From Tanytarsus gracilentus (Eukaryota; Arthropoda; Insecta; Diptera; Chironomidae), in contig JAXRKN010000036.1 of NCBI GenBank assembly GCA_038502055.1, positions 1,054,001 to 1,118,000 on the forward strand: a stretch of 64,000 nucleotides of DNA, read 5' to 3'. The translations under genes were made by a program, and so were the position numbers. The notes under the pieces were generated by a model that saw nothing but the letters and a program-made list of their open reading frames with translations, was not told where the DNA came from and made no database searches. This document shows positions 1-11,300 of this stretch, piece after piece; the stretch's first letter is position 1; every line of letters starts with the position of its first letter.

Positions 1-345
1 CCCCCGAAACCGCCAGAGCTTGAGCCTGATTGAGCATTTGAACCACCAAATCCTCCAAAGCCACCAGAACTTGAGCCTGCTTGAGCTCCTGCATTTGAAC
101 CGCCAAATCCTCCAAAGCCACCAGAACTAGAGCCTGCTTGAGCCCCTGCATTTCCAAATTGATTTCCTCCGAAACCGCCAGAACTTGAACCCGCTTGAGC
201 TCCTGCATTTCCAAATTGATTTCCTCCGAAACCGCCAGAACTTGAACCTGCTTGAGCTCCTGCATTTCCAAATTGATTTCCTCCGAAGCCACCAGAACTT
301 GAACCCGCTTGAGCATTGGAGCCGCCAAATCCACCGGCATGGCCA
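1..345 (-). repeat. Coding Gly/Ser/Ala-rich tandem repeat array in the silk-like protein
   Basis: About 57-60 bp units, each encoding GGFGGNQFGNAGAQAGSSS or the variant GGFGGFGGSNAGAQAGSSS, occur at least five times. They are nearly identical at the DNA level, so the array is young or homogenised. It reaches the left edge, so the total copy number is unknown. Confidence 0.9.
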
Positions 346-2905
346 CCGGAAAATCCATTGCCTCCGCCTGATGAACTACCCGATGAAGCTGAAGTGCCAC
401 TTCCACTGTTTCCATGACCGCCTTGATTAGAACTACTTGACATTGCAGAAGACGATGTTCCCTGTAAACCACCCGGTCCCGTCCATTGCTGTGTGTTTGT
501 ATTCGCATTCGCTCCTGATAAACTTCCATCATGACCCATATGAGTAGATTGACTTTGACCTGACGATTGAGATCCTTGAACGCCACCTTGGTTGAAGTGC
601 GCTGTGTTTGTATTCGCTGCGCTATTTGATGTTCCGTGTGGATTTTTGTTGTGCGATGATGCCGAGCCTGAAGTTTCGACACGCTCTCCATCCTTGTCTT
701 TTATAACGTTCGTGTTTGTGCCTGCATTTGATGCTTGCAAATTGCCTTGATTGTCAAAATTTGTTGATTGACTTTGAGCTGCGTTTTGCTCTTTAATACC
801 ATCCGCGGTGTGTTGGCTCGATTGTTGAGTATTTGCAGCGCTCAGTTGCCCTGAGGAGCCATCATTGGCGAGATTGGCAGATATACTAGATCCACCTGTA
901 TTTTGCATTGATCCATGTTCATTTTGAACATTCGATGAATGCGTATTGGCACCAGCATTTTGATTGAAACCATTTGCAATATTTTGTGCTTGACCTTGAG
1001 CATTTGTTGCACTTCCGCCGATGGCTGGTTTTTGTGGTTTTTGCACAGGAGCGTTGGGCTGGACAGGTTGATTAGGATAGTAGGGTTTGTTTTGCTCTTG
1101 TGGATATTGAATTGGATTATAACCTTGATTGTTGTTAGGATTTTGAGGTCTTTTGTTTGGTTTGTTTGGTTTCTGTGGAGGTGGTCTTTGATAAGCAGGT
1201 GTATAAGCAGGTCCATCTGTTGGAAAATTGAATCCACCTTGAAGAACTCCTTTAGCAATTCCTAAGCCAGTTCCAATAGCTTGAGCGCCGCCTCGAATTA
1301 ATTGTTGACCAAACCCACCTCCAAAAAACCTATTGTCAAGATCTGTTCCATTTACAGCCTCTCCTTTTTCGTCATCAACTTTGACAGTTGATGATTCAAC
1401 TGCATCGTCACCAAATTTACTACCAACGACTACCTTTTCCTTCTCAATTTTAGCATCTCTCTTTTGCCTCTGAATTTTTCCACTCTGATCGCCATCGTCC
1501 ACTCGAACGTCAAAATCTTCATCGTAGTCACTATTAGGCTTACGAGTTGTTACAGATGCTGGAGTATTTTTGTCGAGAATATTTAGTAAATCATCGAGAT
1601 CATCACCGCCCTGCTGGTTATTGGGTGGAGGCGGACCTATTGGCGGTGGACCTTGGTTGTTGTTGTTAGGTGGTGGAATAATTGGAGGGGGTCCAATTGG
1701 TGGCGGTCTAACAGGACCTTGGTTGTTATTGTTATTGTTTATTGGTGGAGGTCTGATAGGCAAGACATTATTATTGTTGTTTGGATTGTTTATTGGTGGC
1801 GGTCTGACAGGCAGAACATTATTGTTATTATTATTATTATTATTGTTCGGCCGATTTGGTCCAATGTTGTTGTTGTTGTTATTTGGCCGATTTGGCCCAA
1901 TGTTGTTGTTGTTGTTTGGCCGATTAGGTCCAAAGTTATTGTTGTTATTATTTGGTCGATTAGGTCCGAAGTTGTTATTGTTTTGAGGAAACATGCCAGG
2001 ATTTTGTTGATTTGGCGGAAATGGTTGATTTGGATATTGTTGAGGCCGATTTGGATTGAATGGCTGTTGGTTGTAATTGGGCTGCTGTGGATAATAAGGG
2101 TTAAACTGTGAACCGGGAAAAGGTACAAAACCTCCTACACCAGGTCTATTGCTAGCCGCTAATTGACCAAGCACATTGTTTGCTATTGAATTCACAAAGT
2201 TCAGTCCTTGCTGAAGTCCCTGCTGCAGCCCTTGTTGTGCTACTTGCTGATAACCCTGAAATGGATTTGGCGGACCACCTCCGAATTGCTGTTGAGGTCC
2301 GAAGCCGCCTTTAAAGTAAAAATTACTAAATTACATCTCTTAATAATATTTTTGTAACTAACCTTGAGGATCTGCAAAGCCAAAATTTCCATTATATCCG
2401 CGGCCATATTGTGGCGCTAAAATATTCCAAAAAAAAATGAATCATTATTTGTAAACAAATAACGAGATTATTTACTATGCTAAGGCTTTCGAGATGGGTC
2501 ATTTAAGTTTGTTATCAACAAAAATGTCTCAAAGAATTTTGAGTTTATAAAACAAAGTACTGACATATTTATTTCTCTTTTGAAACTTTGAGTCACAAAA
2601 TTTCAGATAACGCTAGCAACAAAAAAAAATGCCAAATACTTTTGAGTGTGTCAACTAGTTTTTTCTTCTTCTTCTTTTTTGCTTCAGTGGTCAGTGATGT
2701 CTTTATAAACAGGTTTCAAGGTTATAAAGTTCACAATAAAACAGTAAATTCGTACTCCAAACACAGCCAGAGCTCATTGACATGTTTGACATCACCCGTA
2801 ATAGATTTAATCTCAATTATTTTCATTATTATACGAAAATAATTGCGCTAACTCACCTCCATGAATAACAACGGACAAAAGTCCAACAATGAATAAAACT
2901 TTCAT
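1..2905 (-). CDS. Secreted silk-like/low-complexity protein, three exons, 3' end outside window
   Basis: Three exons are read on the minus strand: 2905-2857, 2416-2363 and 2308 to the left edge. Introns are GTGAGT...TTTTAG (440 bp) and GTTAGT...TTTAAAG (54 bp), and the phases join cleanly. Exon 1 gives a signal peptide, MKVLFIVGLLSVVIHG, then mature APQYGRGYNGNFGFADPQ. In order follow a Gln/Pro/Phe-rich region; blocks of 5-10 Asn separated by GPNRP or RPPPI; an acidic stretch (DDLDDLLNILD); a dibasic motif RQKRD that fits a furin-type cleavage site; a segment starting DNRFFGGGFGQQL; a long Asn/Gln/Ser/Thr-rich region with ANTNT-type motifs; and Gly-rich repeats of about 20 residues (GGFGGNQFGNAGAQAGSSS and variants), at least five copies. 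More than 770 codons are visible with no stop. No catalytic domain is seen. Composition resembles silk, glue, mucin or cuticle proteins, but the family is not identified. Confidence 0.85.
1621..1985 (-). repeat. Coding poly-Asn / GPNRP / RPPPI repeats
   Basis: In the minus frame, AAC/AAT runs of 4-10 codons alternate with GPNRP (four times), then RPPPI and GPPPP motifs. On the plus strand this appears as TTG/TTA triplet runs. Mixed AAC and AAT codons mean it is not a pure microsatellite. It is prone to length change. Confidence 0.85.
2309..2362 (-). other. Intron 2 of the silk-like gene (54 bp)
   Basis: On the minus strand CCTCAAG|GTTAGT opens the intron and ACTTTAAAG|GCGGC closes it. Joining gives CAA GGC GGC, and the frame stays open on both sides. 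At 54 bp it is a typical insect minimal intron. The pyrimidine tract is weak. Confidence 0.8.
2417..2856 (-). other. Intron 1 of the silk-like gene (440 bp)
   Basis: The donor GGAG|GTGAGT lies directly after the signal peptide codons. The acceptor follows a run of nine to ten T (GGAATATTTTAG|CGCC). The split codon G|CG gives Ala at the predicted start of the mature protein. The open frame at 2588-2842 on the other strand is a by-product of this intron. Confidence 0.8.
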
Positions 2906-2967
2906 AGCAACAAAAAAAATAGTTCAATGGCAAGAAATTCTTAGACTACAATTAAACATTTCACGAG

Positions 2968-3000
2968 CTGATAACTTTCGATTGTATTACTTTTTAAAAA
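2968..3000 (-). promoter_or_regulatory. Likely core promoter of the silk-like gene
   Basis: On the minus strand a TATA-like TTTTTAAAAA (2991-3000) lies about 28 bp before a TCAG initiator whose A is at 2969. Start there would give a 5' UTR of about 64 nt before the ATG at 2905. The spacing is correct for an arthropod TATA/initiator promoter. The TATA sequence itself is not a perfect match. Confidence 0.5.
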
Positions 3001-4040
3001 TTTAAAGCCCTTTTTCTTCAGTCTTGATCCGACAATTCTTCAATGACGACTAAACTTGGCGAGCGAGGAGAGCAATTTCCATACACGTAGTCACACACAC
3101 ACTCGAATTACGGAGCTTCTTCTCAAAGAAGATTTTCTTTTGTGTTTGCTCAAACAAATCGCACATTCCGATAATGCTGCTGAGAGGACACTCTCTCGAT
3201 TCGTTGAGGTCAAGTTTGGGAAAAAAATTATGGAAAAATTTTTATTTGACAAAAAATTGTCTTTATTTGCTGCTGGACTTTGAGCAGCAATAAAAAAATC
3301 TAAATTATCAAGAAACTTTTACAATCACCCTGTTCATCAAACTTTTCTCTATGATCATAGCTTTGCGTCATTCGGGGAATACCGACTCGATAACTTCACC
3401 GCTTCATTAATTTGTATTGGTAACAAGCTGACTCAAGAGCGGAAAAAATCGCCACAGTGTAAACCATTAGCAAATTGACAAAGTCTCGTGAATTGAAAAT
3501 GATCAAGCTGAGTAATTTTTTCTTAGCAACGCTAAAATAAAAGAAAATAATTGTTCTGTACATACATTTATTTACATTTAGCGTTGTTAGTTTTTACATT
3601 GCAGCAGGGGCGGTACAATAGGACTTGAATTATAAATTAATATAAATTAAAAGTTCAAAATTAAATTTCGTCTATTTTAGACTCAAAATTTTAATTTTTA
3701 ATTCGAATTAGGTAATATTAAAATTTATTTAACTTCCCACTAAAAAGTTTCCTGTCCCTGTTTTAAATTACACACAATTTTTTTTAAAAAAATTCTTCGC
3801 TCTTTAAAAATGAAATTCTTAACTTTGCATGTCATGGGAGCAATTACTCTTAACTGATTTATTTACACCTTCGAACTGCTCGTCAATTTTACTTTTTTTT
3901 TATCTCAAATTACTTACAAGTAAAACTTGATTTTTTCAAGTGCATTGATTCCTACACGCACACACCGGAAGATGTAATTCTTCAACTCATATCGCCATGG
4001 ATAATGGTTTAATTTATTATTCTCACAGAACATGAATTGC
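3001..4040. other. Divergent intergenic region between the two secreted-protein genes
   Basis: This is about 1 kb between divergent transcription units and probably carries upstream elements for both. It is AT-rich and has no coding frame that looks real. It contains the possible short element listed at 3605-3766. Confidence 0.6.
3605..3766. mobile_element. Possible short MITE with CAGGG-type ends
   Basis: The left edge reads CAGGGGCGGTACAATAGGAC. The reverse complement of the right edge reads CAGGGACAGGAAACTT. The shared start CAGGG and the following AGGA/ACTT match imperfectly around an AT-rich centre. CAGGG is a common hAT end. I could not find a convincing target duplication, so this is tentative. 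Confidence 0.35.
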
Positions 4041-4047
4041 AATCGAG

Positions 4048-4081
4048 TATAAAAAGAGACTTGAATTCCAATAAACTCAAA
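4048..4081 (+). promoter_or_regulatory. TATA box and initiator of the pacifastin-like gene
   Basis: TATAAAAA at 4048-4055 is a strong TATA box. About 30 bp further, CTCAAACAGTT (around 4076-4086) supplies a plausible initiator. The start codon follows at 4146, giving a 5' UTR of about 65 nt. Confidence 0.75.
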
Positions 4082-4145
4082 CAGTTAAAGTTCTAAGAAG
4101 AAGACGACAAGAACGCGTAGGAAAATAATAAAAATTCAATAAAAT

Positions 4146-4639
4146 ATGTTTTCTATAAAAGTTCTAGTGATGTTGCTGTTAGCGCACAGTAAATAAAATT
4201 TAATAATTAAAAGAGAGAAAAAAGTTAATTATATTTAATTTCAGAATCAATTGCTGATAATTGCATGCCTGGGAATCAATGGCGACATGGTTGTTTCGAT
4301 TGCTGGTGTAATTCTATGGAGGCAACAGAGTGTACAAACATTCGATGCATTAGCCCTGAAAGATTTCATTATAAGACAATTACGAAGCAAAATTATCACG
4401 AGCCTAATTTTAATTGTGAGCCTCATGAACATTTTAAAATCGATTGTGATTTCTGCACATGCTGGATGGATCGCAAGTCACTAATTTGCAGCAAACAAAA
4501 ATGTGGTGATGAAAAAATTCCAGTGAGAAAATTAAAATATGAAATTGAGAGGGAAGAAAGGAGGAAAAAGTATCCGAATTTTTATGACTTTTGGCCGCAC
4601 GATGAGAGTCACAAAATGGGCACCGGTGCAGGAAAATAA
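4146..4639 (+). CDS. Secreted two-domain pacifastin-like protease inhibitor
   Basis: Two exons (4146-4188 and 4245-4639) are joined over a 56-bp intron (A|GTAAAT...TTTCAG|AA), giving 145 residues. The signal peptide is MFSIKVLVMLLLAHKSIA. Two six-cysteine modules follow. The first is C-x9-C-x2-C-x-C-x7-C-x4-C (CMPGNQWRHGC then FDCWC, CTNIRC). The second is C-x9-C-x2-C-x-C-x8-C-x4-C (CEPHEHFKIDC, DFCTC, CSKQKC). This is the pacifastin light-chain pattern, a family of small arthropod serine-protease inhibitors acting in haemolymph and gut. The usual Asn after the second Cys and the conserved Gly are missing, so inhibition is not assured. A charged tail of about 40 residues (KYEIEREERRKKYPNFYDFW onward) lacks cysteine and is unusual. 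The 5' exon is too short to see as an ORF; the start was chosen for its signal peptide and TATA spacing. Confidence 0.85.
4189..4244 (+). other. Intron of the pacifastin-like gene
   Basis: The 56-bp intron runs from GTAAATAAAA to ATTTAATTTCAG. It splits the AAA codon after its first base, inside the signal peptide region, a common position in secreted arthropod proteins. Confidence 0.8.
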
Positions 4640-4640
4640 A
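4635..4640 (+). terminator. AATAAA poly(A) signal overlapping the stop codon
   Basis: The hexamer AATAAA at 4635-4640 contains the TAA stop (4637-4639) of the pacifastin-like gene. If used, the 3' UTR would be only about 15-25 nt. A second AATAAA-containing stretch lies near 4967 and would give a longer tail. Confidence 0.45.
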
Positions 4641-7600
4641 GTCGATAATTTATCTAAAATTAAAATGTCCTAGTCTCACTCGAAAACTACAACATTAATC
4701 ACATAAATGTGTTTGGCAAGCGACCAGGAAGAAATTCAACTTGCAACAAGTTTAAAATGAGCACTGCACAAAAAATATTACAACTGCCATAAGTTTCAAA
4801 ATGAATATCAACAGCAGCAGTTGATGAAGTTGTTTTGTAGAAATTCAAAATTAACTTCAACTGGGTCACCATGGTAGTTCGAGGAAGCGAAATTATTTGA
4901 GCACTAATTGAAAAAATTCTCCTTGGAAATCTGCCATTTTTAGATGTTGTGCAGTTTTGTGACTTAAAATAAAATTTTAGTTTATTTTTCGAAATAAAAA
5001 AGTTAAATTAGTTAAAGTTGCGGTGTGCCGTATATACGACAAACAAACATGAGAGAGTTTTTCAGTGAAAGAAACCAAAAACACAATTTTTTCACTCAAC
5101 TTTTCCTTCCGCTTTTTGAGCTATGAAAAAACCATCAAGCACAACACTTTTGAGGATACATGTTTTGCTTAGCCTTATCATCGAGGAGTTGCTCAACTTT
5201 GTGAGCTTTTTAAAAGCAAGCTGTGATGATTTTAAATTTTTTTGTAATTTGTGGAATTTTAGCTGATTTAAATTAAGTGGTTAGGTCTTGAATTTTTAAA
5301 TTAAAAATCTCCTTTATGATCCCTTGGCAAACAGGTCAGAACCAGCTCATGGTGGCGTGAAAGTTTATGAGCAATTTGAAATAGTGAAGCTCATATGTGA
5401 ATAGTTGAATAAAAATATGAAAAAGAGCGGTTTAACTTCCTTCCTGGTTATGGACATGTAAATTTAATTTTAATAAAGCTCCACCTCAAAGTGGAAGTAT
5501 ATTAAATTAAGAAAAAAAAGTGCATGAAATACACCCTAAAGTTTTACATTTAAATTTCTTCGTTCCACCTTCTGCAGTGTGCATAATAAAGCCATTTGAA
5601 TATGAATTCAGAGTGTGCACTCGAGCTTGCAACGAAAAATTATGTTGTGCAACATTTTCCTTATTCATAATTTGCTGAAAATATTACCAAGAACTAGCTA
5701 CAAAATGCGCTGAATTAATGCGACATGAGCACTGTACAAGGTTTGCACTGCAAAAGCATCTCGAGGAGGAGCAATTTAAATAATTTTCAATTACTGGCAT
5801 CATTAAACCAGAGACACACTTGTGTTGGATGATGAAATTTTCCAGGAAAAATGTTCAAGCACAAATGGGTGTAATGTGGAATATTTTTAATATGGAAGCC
5901 ATTAACTTTTTGTTTTATATGTCGAACTAGATTAAAAAGTTCGGGAAAAAATATTAAACAGCTTTGTAAAGTATTAAAAGACGAAGATTTGAATTAAAAA
6001 ATCTATTCAGTAATTTCTTCAACTCATTGAATAAAAATAGTCTCAAAATTTTTTATTTTTTTCTAACTTGGAATTTTTATTTAAAACTTTTTTCTCCATT
6101 TTCCCAAAGGAAATGCAATTTTGCTAATTTTTAAATTTTTCTGCTTTCCCAAAAATATTTTTTAATTTTTTCCTCCTTAAAAAGAAACAAAGCAGCAATA
6201 AAATTTTAATTATTTTACAGGAATTTCTCTCCACAGTTTGCATGTTCACATGAATTTGTTTAGATGAAGCTGGTAATCTAGGTAGGGATATGAAAATTGT
6301 ACAAGATAAAATAAAATGATGTAACAATTTAATTAAAATTTATTGCTAGCTTCTTCTCACACTTATCTCCTCACCCACCCAACATACCTACTCGTCTTTT
6401 CATGAATAAAGCTTTTACAGAGGAGAGAAAGAAATTTTAATTATTTTTATTTTCTCTTAGACTCAAAAATTTACATCGTTATGAAAAATTTATGCTTTCA
6501 ATTAACAATTAAACTTCCTACTCATGTTTGATGATGAAATAATTTGGATGTTGACTTTGAAGGAGAGCTCAAAATTTTGTGCTTTCATTCTAGAAGGAAG
6601 ACTGTGAAAAACACAAATTGTTAAAGCTTTTAAAATGAGAAAATTGTGATAGGGAAAGTTATTGTCATGATGTTATAAAAATGGATAATAAATTTAACAC
6701 ACGATGTTATTAAATTGCCGTACATAAGATTTCTTCTCCACCCACCATTGATGTTGATTTTGTTCGAGGCTTTAGTCGACTGACTTATTAAATTCTTTCA
6801 ACTTTTGATGCCTGAAGGATTTTATTTTACGTAAAAAAATTAATTGAGGAAGAGCAAGACACGAGTGACTTTTTGATCAGTGATTAAAATTTTTTAAATT
6901 AATAATTAATTAAGTTGCTTGATTAAATTTAATTTGTTAATTCGATTTATAAATTAATTATGAACAAAATTTACTAGGTTGAGAATTTTTTAAGGTACTC
7001 AACATTTTTGTGTTCCTGCTTTGTCATGACCACAGATTCTGCTTTGCTTAAGAAAGAAGACAGCAAAATAAAAAAAACTTCAATTCCTTGAGCACAGGGT
7101 CCTTGTGCTCAATTCCTCGTGGTAAAAATATTTTTTGAGTCCTCATGCGTTGTTTGAAAAAATTTACAGAATCATGTACTACAAAAATCTTAGAATTATT
7201 TTCAATGAATTCTAATTAAATTTTCTTAAACAAAAAATCGGCAAAAATGGTGAAAGCCGCGTTGCCTATTCTTAATATTTTGTATCAAAAATTAAAGAGT
7301 AAATTTAAATAAAAGAAGAAGAAGAAGAAGAAGAACATTTTTGTGTCCTCAGCTCTAAAAGAAAAATCTAGAAATGACTTTTTTGACTTCTTTGCACAAA
7401 ATTTTGCTCGCGATGAATTTGTTAAAATTTATAAATAACCTTTAATGGATATTTTCATAAAATGCTTTTTTATATATAAAAACGTTTAAATGCTTTATAA
7501 ATTTAAGTTCTAGAATTTTCAAAAAGTTTGAATGACTTTTATTTATTTTACAAAAAAAATATGTCGAAAAATCTCTAAGTAGGATGATGCCTTAAGAAAA

Positions 7601-8270
7601 AAGCAATTACGACTTGTACCAAAAAATATATAAATTCTTTATTTACAAATTTGTTGAGTCTAAAACGCAATAAAATGTTTTTTGCAATTCTTATACAAGC
7701 ATTAAAAAAAAGTTTAAAGAAAAATTAAAATTGAGAAATTGCTTAAAACCAAAAAATTCATCCATAATCTCTGACCACAATGCGACCTATTTTAATTTTT
7801 AAAAAATCATGACTGCCATATCACCACGAAGCCAAATGGATTTTAACGTGTATAAAAAAAATAAATCTAGCATAAAAAGTGGATTAAGTTGAAAAATCTC
7901 TCTCGTTTTTAATTAAAACGATTTTATCATTTTGACTATGTGCGGAAAAAGCCGACATTCGGAGATCATACGGTATCAGAATTGGTTCAATTTATAAAAA
8001 ATTCCTTTTGTGCTTTCGAAATGAAATTAATTTAAATTAAAATCCAGAAAAAAGAGAGATTCCGTATGGTAGCCGAACGAGTGGAACTTTTTTAGCAATT
8101 ATGCTCTCTTGTCTTCATTATTCAGTGTCAAAATAAGCTTTGAAATCATATCCATCTTCATGGCATAAAAATTAGCACCGAAAAGGCTCAGAAAGTCGAC
8201 AATATTCTGTTGTGCCTTAGTTTTAATTAGAAATGCAAATTTATTTCAAACAGAATTAAAAGCGATTATG
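4641..8270. other. AT-rich non-coding stretch
   Basis: No gene is recognised. A pure GAA run lies at about 7313-7334. A single arm GAGCAAGACACGAG (6852-6865) resembles the arms of the GACACGAG MITEs but has no partner. Short open frames here look like chance. Confidence 0.6.
7313..7334. repeat. (GAA)n microsatellite
   Basis: About seven uninterrupted GAA units sit in otherwise AT-rich DNA. Confidence 0.9.
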
Positions 8271-8356
8271 TTCGTAGACCGACGAGAGGTGAATTGAGTG
8301 AGAAAGATGAGATCGAGAGAGGAAAAAATTTCATTACAATTTGCATAAATTAGCGA

Positions 8357-8393
8357 ATGGCCGGCTTTAGAGTCCTGATTGCAAAAAGGAGAG
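8357..8393 (+). CDS. Possible first coding exon with strong donor (speculative)
   Basis: ATG at 8357 opens MAGFRVLIAKRR. One base later comes a near-perfect donor, GAGAG|GTAAGTTT, at 8393/8394. A TAG lies in frame two codons upstream, so the ATG would be the start. The exon ends in phase 1. The next strong plus-strand acceptor exon (33232) begins with two bases that complete a codon and stays open in the resulting frame. No pyrimidine tract precedes it, as expected for a first exon. The weak points are the 24.8-kb intron implied and the very short peptide. It could be one of several alternative starts, or chance. Confidence 0.25.
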
Positions 8394-11300
8394 GTAAGTT
8401 TTGGATTAGGAAATTATAAAAATTTTAATCATTAATTAATTGAGTGCCCCACTCTTATAAAAATTGCACAAAATTTTATAAACCAATTAAATATTTTTAT
8501 AAAGTCCACTAAAAATAATCTAAAGATTTTTTATCGCAAAATGCACACCCGAAAAAAAGAATAAACGCCAACTTTCCATAAAAGGCAAGAAGTTAAAGAG
8601 CCATCAGAACTTTCTGAATAAATTTAAGAACTTGAAAATGAAAAATTAATGTCGATATGAAAAGTGATTTCGCGACTGCCTACGCACGCGTTCGACTAAC
8701 GAATTTCAGTCTCGCGGCGCTGCAACAAATGCTGAAGACGATTCTAATCAGCAGAAAATCACTTTAATTAATCACTCTAACAAGCCGGGAGAGTCAGCCA
8801 ACTAACTTACCAACCATCGCAGGTTAATTGACTTGTCTGACGAGTTTGACTTCCAATAAATCAATGAATGATTATTGCTGCACAAAGAACTTGCAAAAAG
8901 ATCAGAGAGAGAAGTTGTAAATGTTATTGATATGGATTAAGAAATGTTGGCATCGCTATAATTGTTTTTTTATAACGGCTGCTGATAGTAATTATGATTG
9001 GTTTTTAATTTGATTAGTAAGCAAGATGTTATTGATCTCGATGATAGTTTTATGGGTGTCATAAAAAAATCATTGAACCTTGCCTTGTAAACTTTAAAAA
9101 CGGAGAAAATAAGTAAAAAACAATCTTTCTAATTAATTTTCATGTTCTTAAGTCTGGTTGATATTAAATTGAAATAAATTTTCACATCAAAGTTTCATCA
9201 AAAGCCATCTAAATATCACCTTGATACCTTTAACATAACCTCATCGTATAATTACTATTTTAATCACTTCCACAAGCTTCATTTAACAATGGCAAAAGTG
9301 CTATAATCACTTTCTAGGTAATTCCTCACTCAAAAGTCCTCCCCTAATTGATATTAAATTTCTGGCTTTGATTTCTCAGCTTCTCATTTACATCACAGCG
9401 AACTCATTGTTCATTAATCATCCGCCAAAAAATTATTTAATAAAAACCATTTAACGAGTAAATCAGTTCCTTATTTTTTGCAGAATTGTAAGACAGATGA
9501 AAATTTCAACAATTAATTGCCATTTAAGCGTAATTAATCACTGAAAAATTCTAAACTCGAATCATCATTTAATTTATGATTATGAGAAGTTTTTAATTAA
9601 TTACATCTGAGAGAATCTTTTGTTATTTTCGAAGTGAAAAGGTAGAATTTTGAATTTTTATGACAACTTCACGAGATTTTAGTGAATTCCTTCGAGCTAT
9701 GCTAATTATTTTCATTTCAACTTAGAAATGTCATGACATTGTTTGACAACTGAAAATCAGAGATCAAGATAAGCTCGGAGACTGTTGATGGAAAGGTTAA
9801 TGATGTTTTTCAGTTGTTTATTTTTACAAGTTAAATTATATATTTTTTCTACATCATAAACGTTTGTCATTGGCCAGTAAAAGCAGCATACCAAACAACA
9901 TAATATTCCTAGTTCAAGGTCTGTTTTAATCATCATCATGAATAGGTAGCAGAGACAAGCAGAAGAAGATAATAACTAAAGGGGTGAGAAACTTGAATTT
10001 AAATCGATTTTTCAATTTTGAATAATTATAAAAATAAATTTACTGCAAAATCATATCAAGAGTAATGGACTAGTTCCTAACCCCTATCGGATAATTTTAA
10101 AAAAAATCAGCGTGGCAGCGCGAAGGAATAAAAAGTTTCTTCAACTATCGTTCACGTTCGTAATTATTTTGCGCGGAGATGAGACATGATGGAGCTCATT
10201 CTTGAAGGTGTTCTTTATCATCATACCAGTTACATCATGTAATTATAGGTAATTTATAGGAAATTACTGTAGCAAATGCCATCAAAATGTGACTGCCACT
10301 GAGAGCGTCTTTCACATTATAGAAATTATAGTTTGAGAGAACGAAACTAGATCTAGTCTGGATCCGCTTCAATGCTACTGCTTGCACACACAAATTATGA
10401 TTTTTCTCAACTCTTCCTTTATCATCATCTCGCATGACTTCATTCCTCTCCATGGCTAGTTGGCTAATTATAAATGATTAAAAAAGGGAAGACTCGCATT
10501 AGATTTAATTAAACGTGGATGCAAGCTCCTCGTGATGAGCATAATGGCGAGATAGAAAACATGAGATAATGCGGATGGAAATTCTATTGTGAATTTTTTT
10601 ATAAAATTAATGAATTTTCTTCCTTCATTAATGAAAACTGAAACATGTTTCAAGTTGAGATAATTAGGTAAAAAAATTCTCACAAAAAATTGCAACAAAA
10701 TTAAAACGTAACCATTGTAATGTCAATCAATAATCCACGCAATGTCCAAATACAAAAAAAATGCAACGTCAAAAAAAAAGAGAAAAGAAAGCGTGACACA
10801 CTCAATTAATTGCAAAAACACATTTTGAAATTAAATTCTCTTGCAAAATGCTATTTGTCCGATGTAAGAAGTGGATGAGGAGAGGGAGAGAAGGCGAGAA
10901 TGGAAAGGTAAACACCATCATGCTTCACGAACCGCGAAATCGGTTGTTAAACGCATGATGGGAGTTGCTTGAGAACAAAACCGTGAGGTGCGAAGTGATC
11001 TGAAAGTTAGAGGGAAAGTTCAATCAACTAAACTAGATTTTATGACTTTGAAATTTTTTTTGACCGTTAATTTTTTAAAACTAATAATAATTACTTAAAA
11101 TTTTATTATTTTTTTAATCTGCAATAAGAACTTTCACTCACATTAATGCGTACCCTCCTCCGGTCATAACCCACCTAACAATTTAATGTCCATGCTTTCA
11201 ATTAAAGTAAAAAAGATCTTCTTCCTGTCTTTGTAATGCGCACTTGCATCGTTGCCAATTTATTTATTGCGATATGTGCAATTATCTTTTTACCTTTCGA

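Noticed and set aside
185..1265. Short frames of 81, 108 and 138 codons within the silk-like gene
   Set aside because: All lie in alternative frames of the long exon 3 and mirror its repeats.
1801..1990. Regular spaced repeats that could be mistaken for a CRISPR array
   Set aside because: They are codon-level Asn/Pro repeats without conserved repeat and unique spacer structure, in a eukaryotic gene.
1570..2128. Long open frames opposite the Asn-rich exon (plus-strand frames at 1570 and 1653, and another minus frame at 1790)
   Set aside because: They are antisense or off-frame shadows of the poly-Asn/Pro coding repeats; the main minus frame has the signal peptide, introns and continuity.
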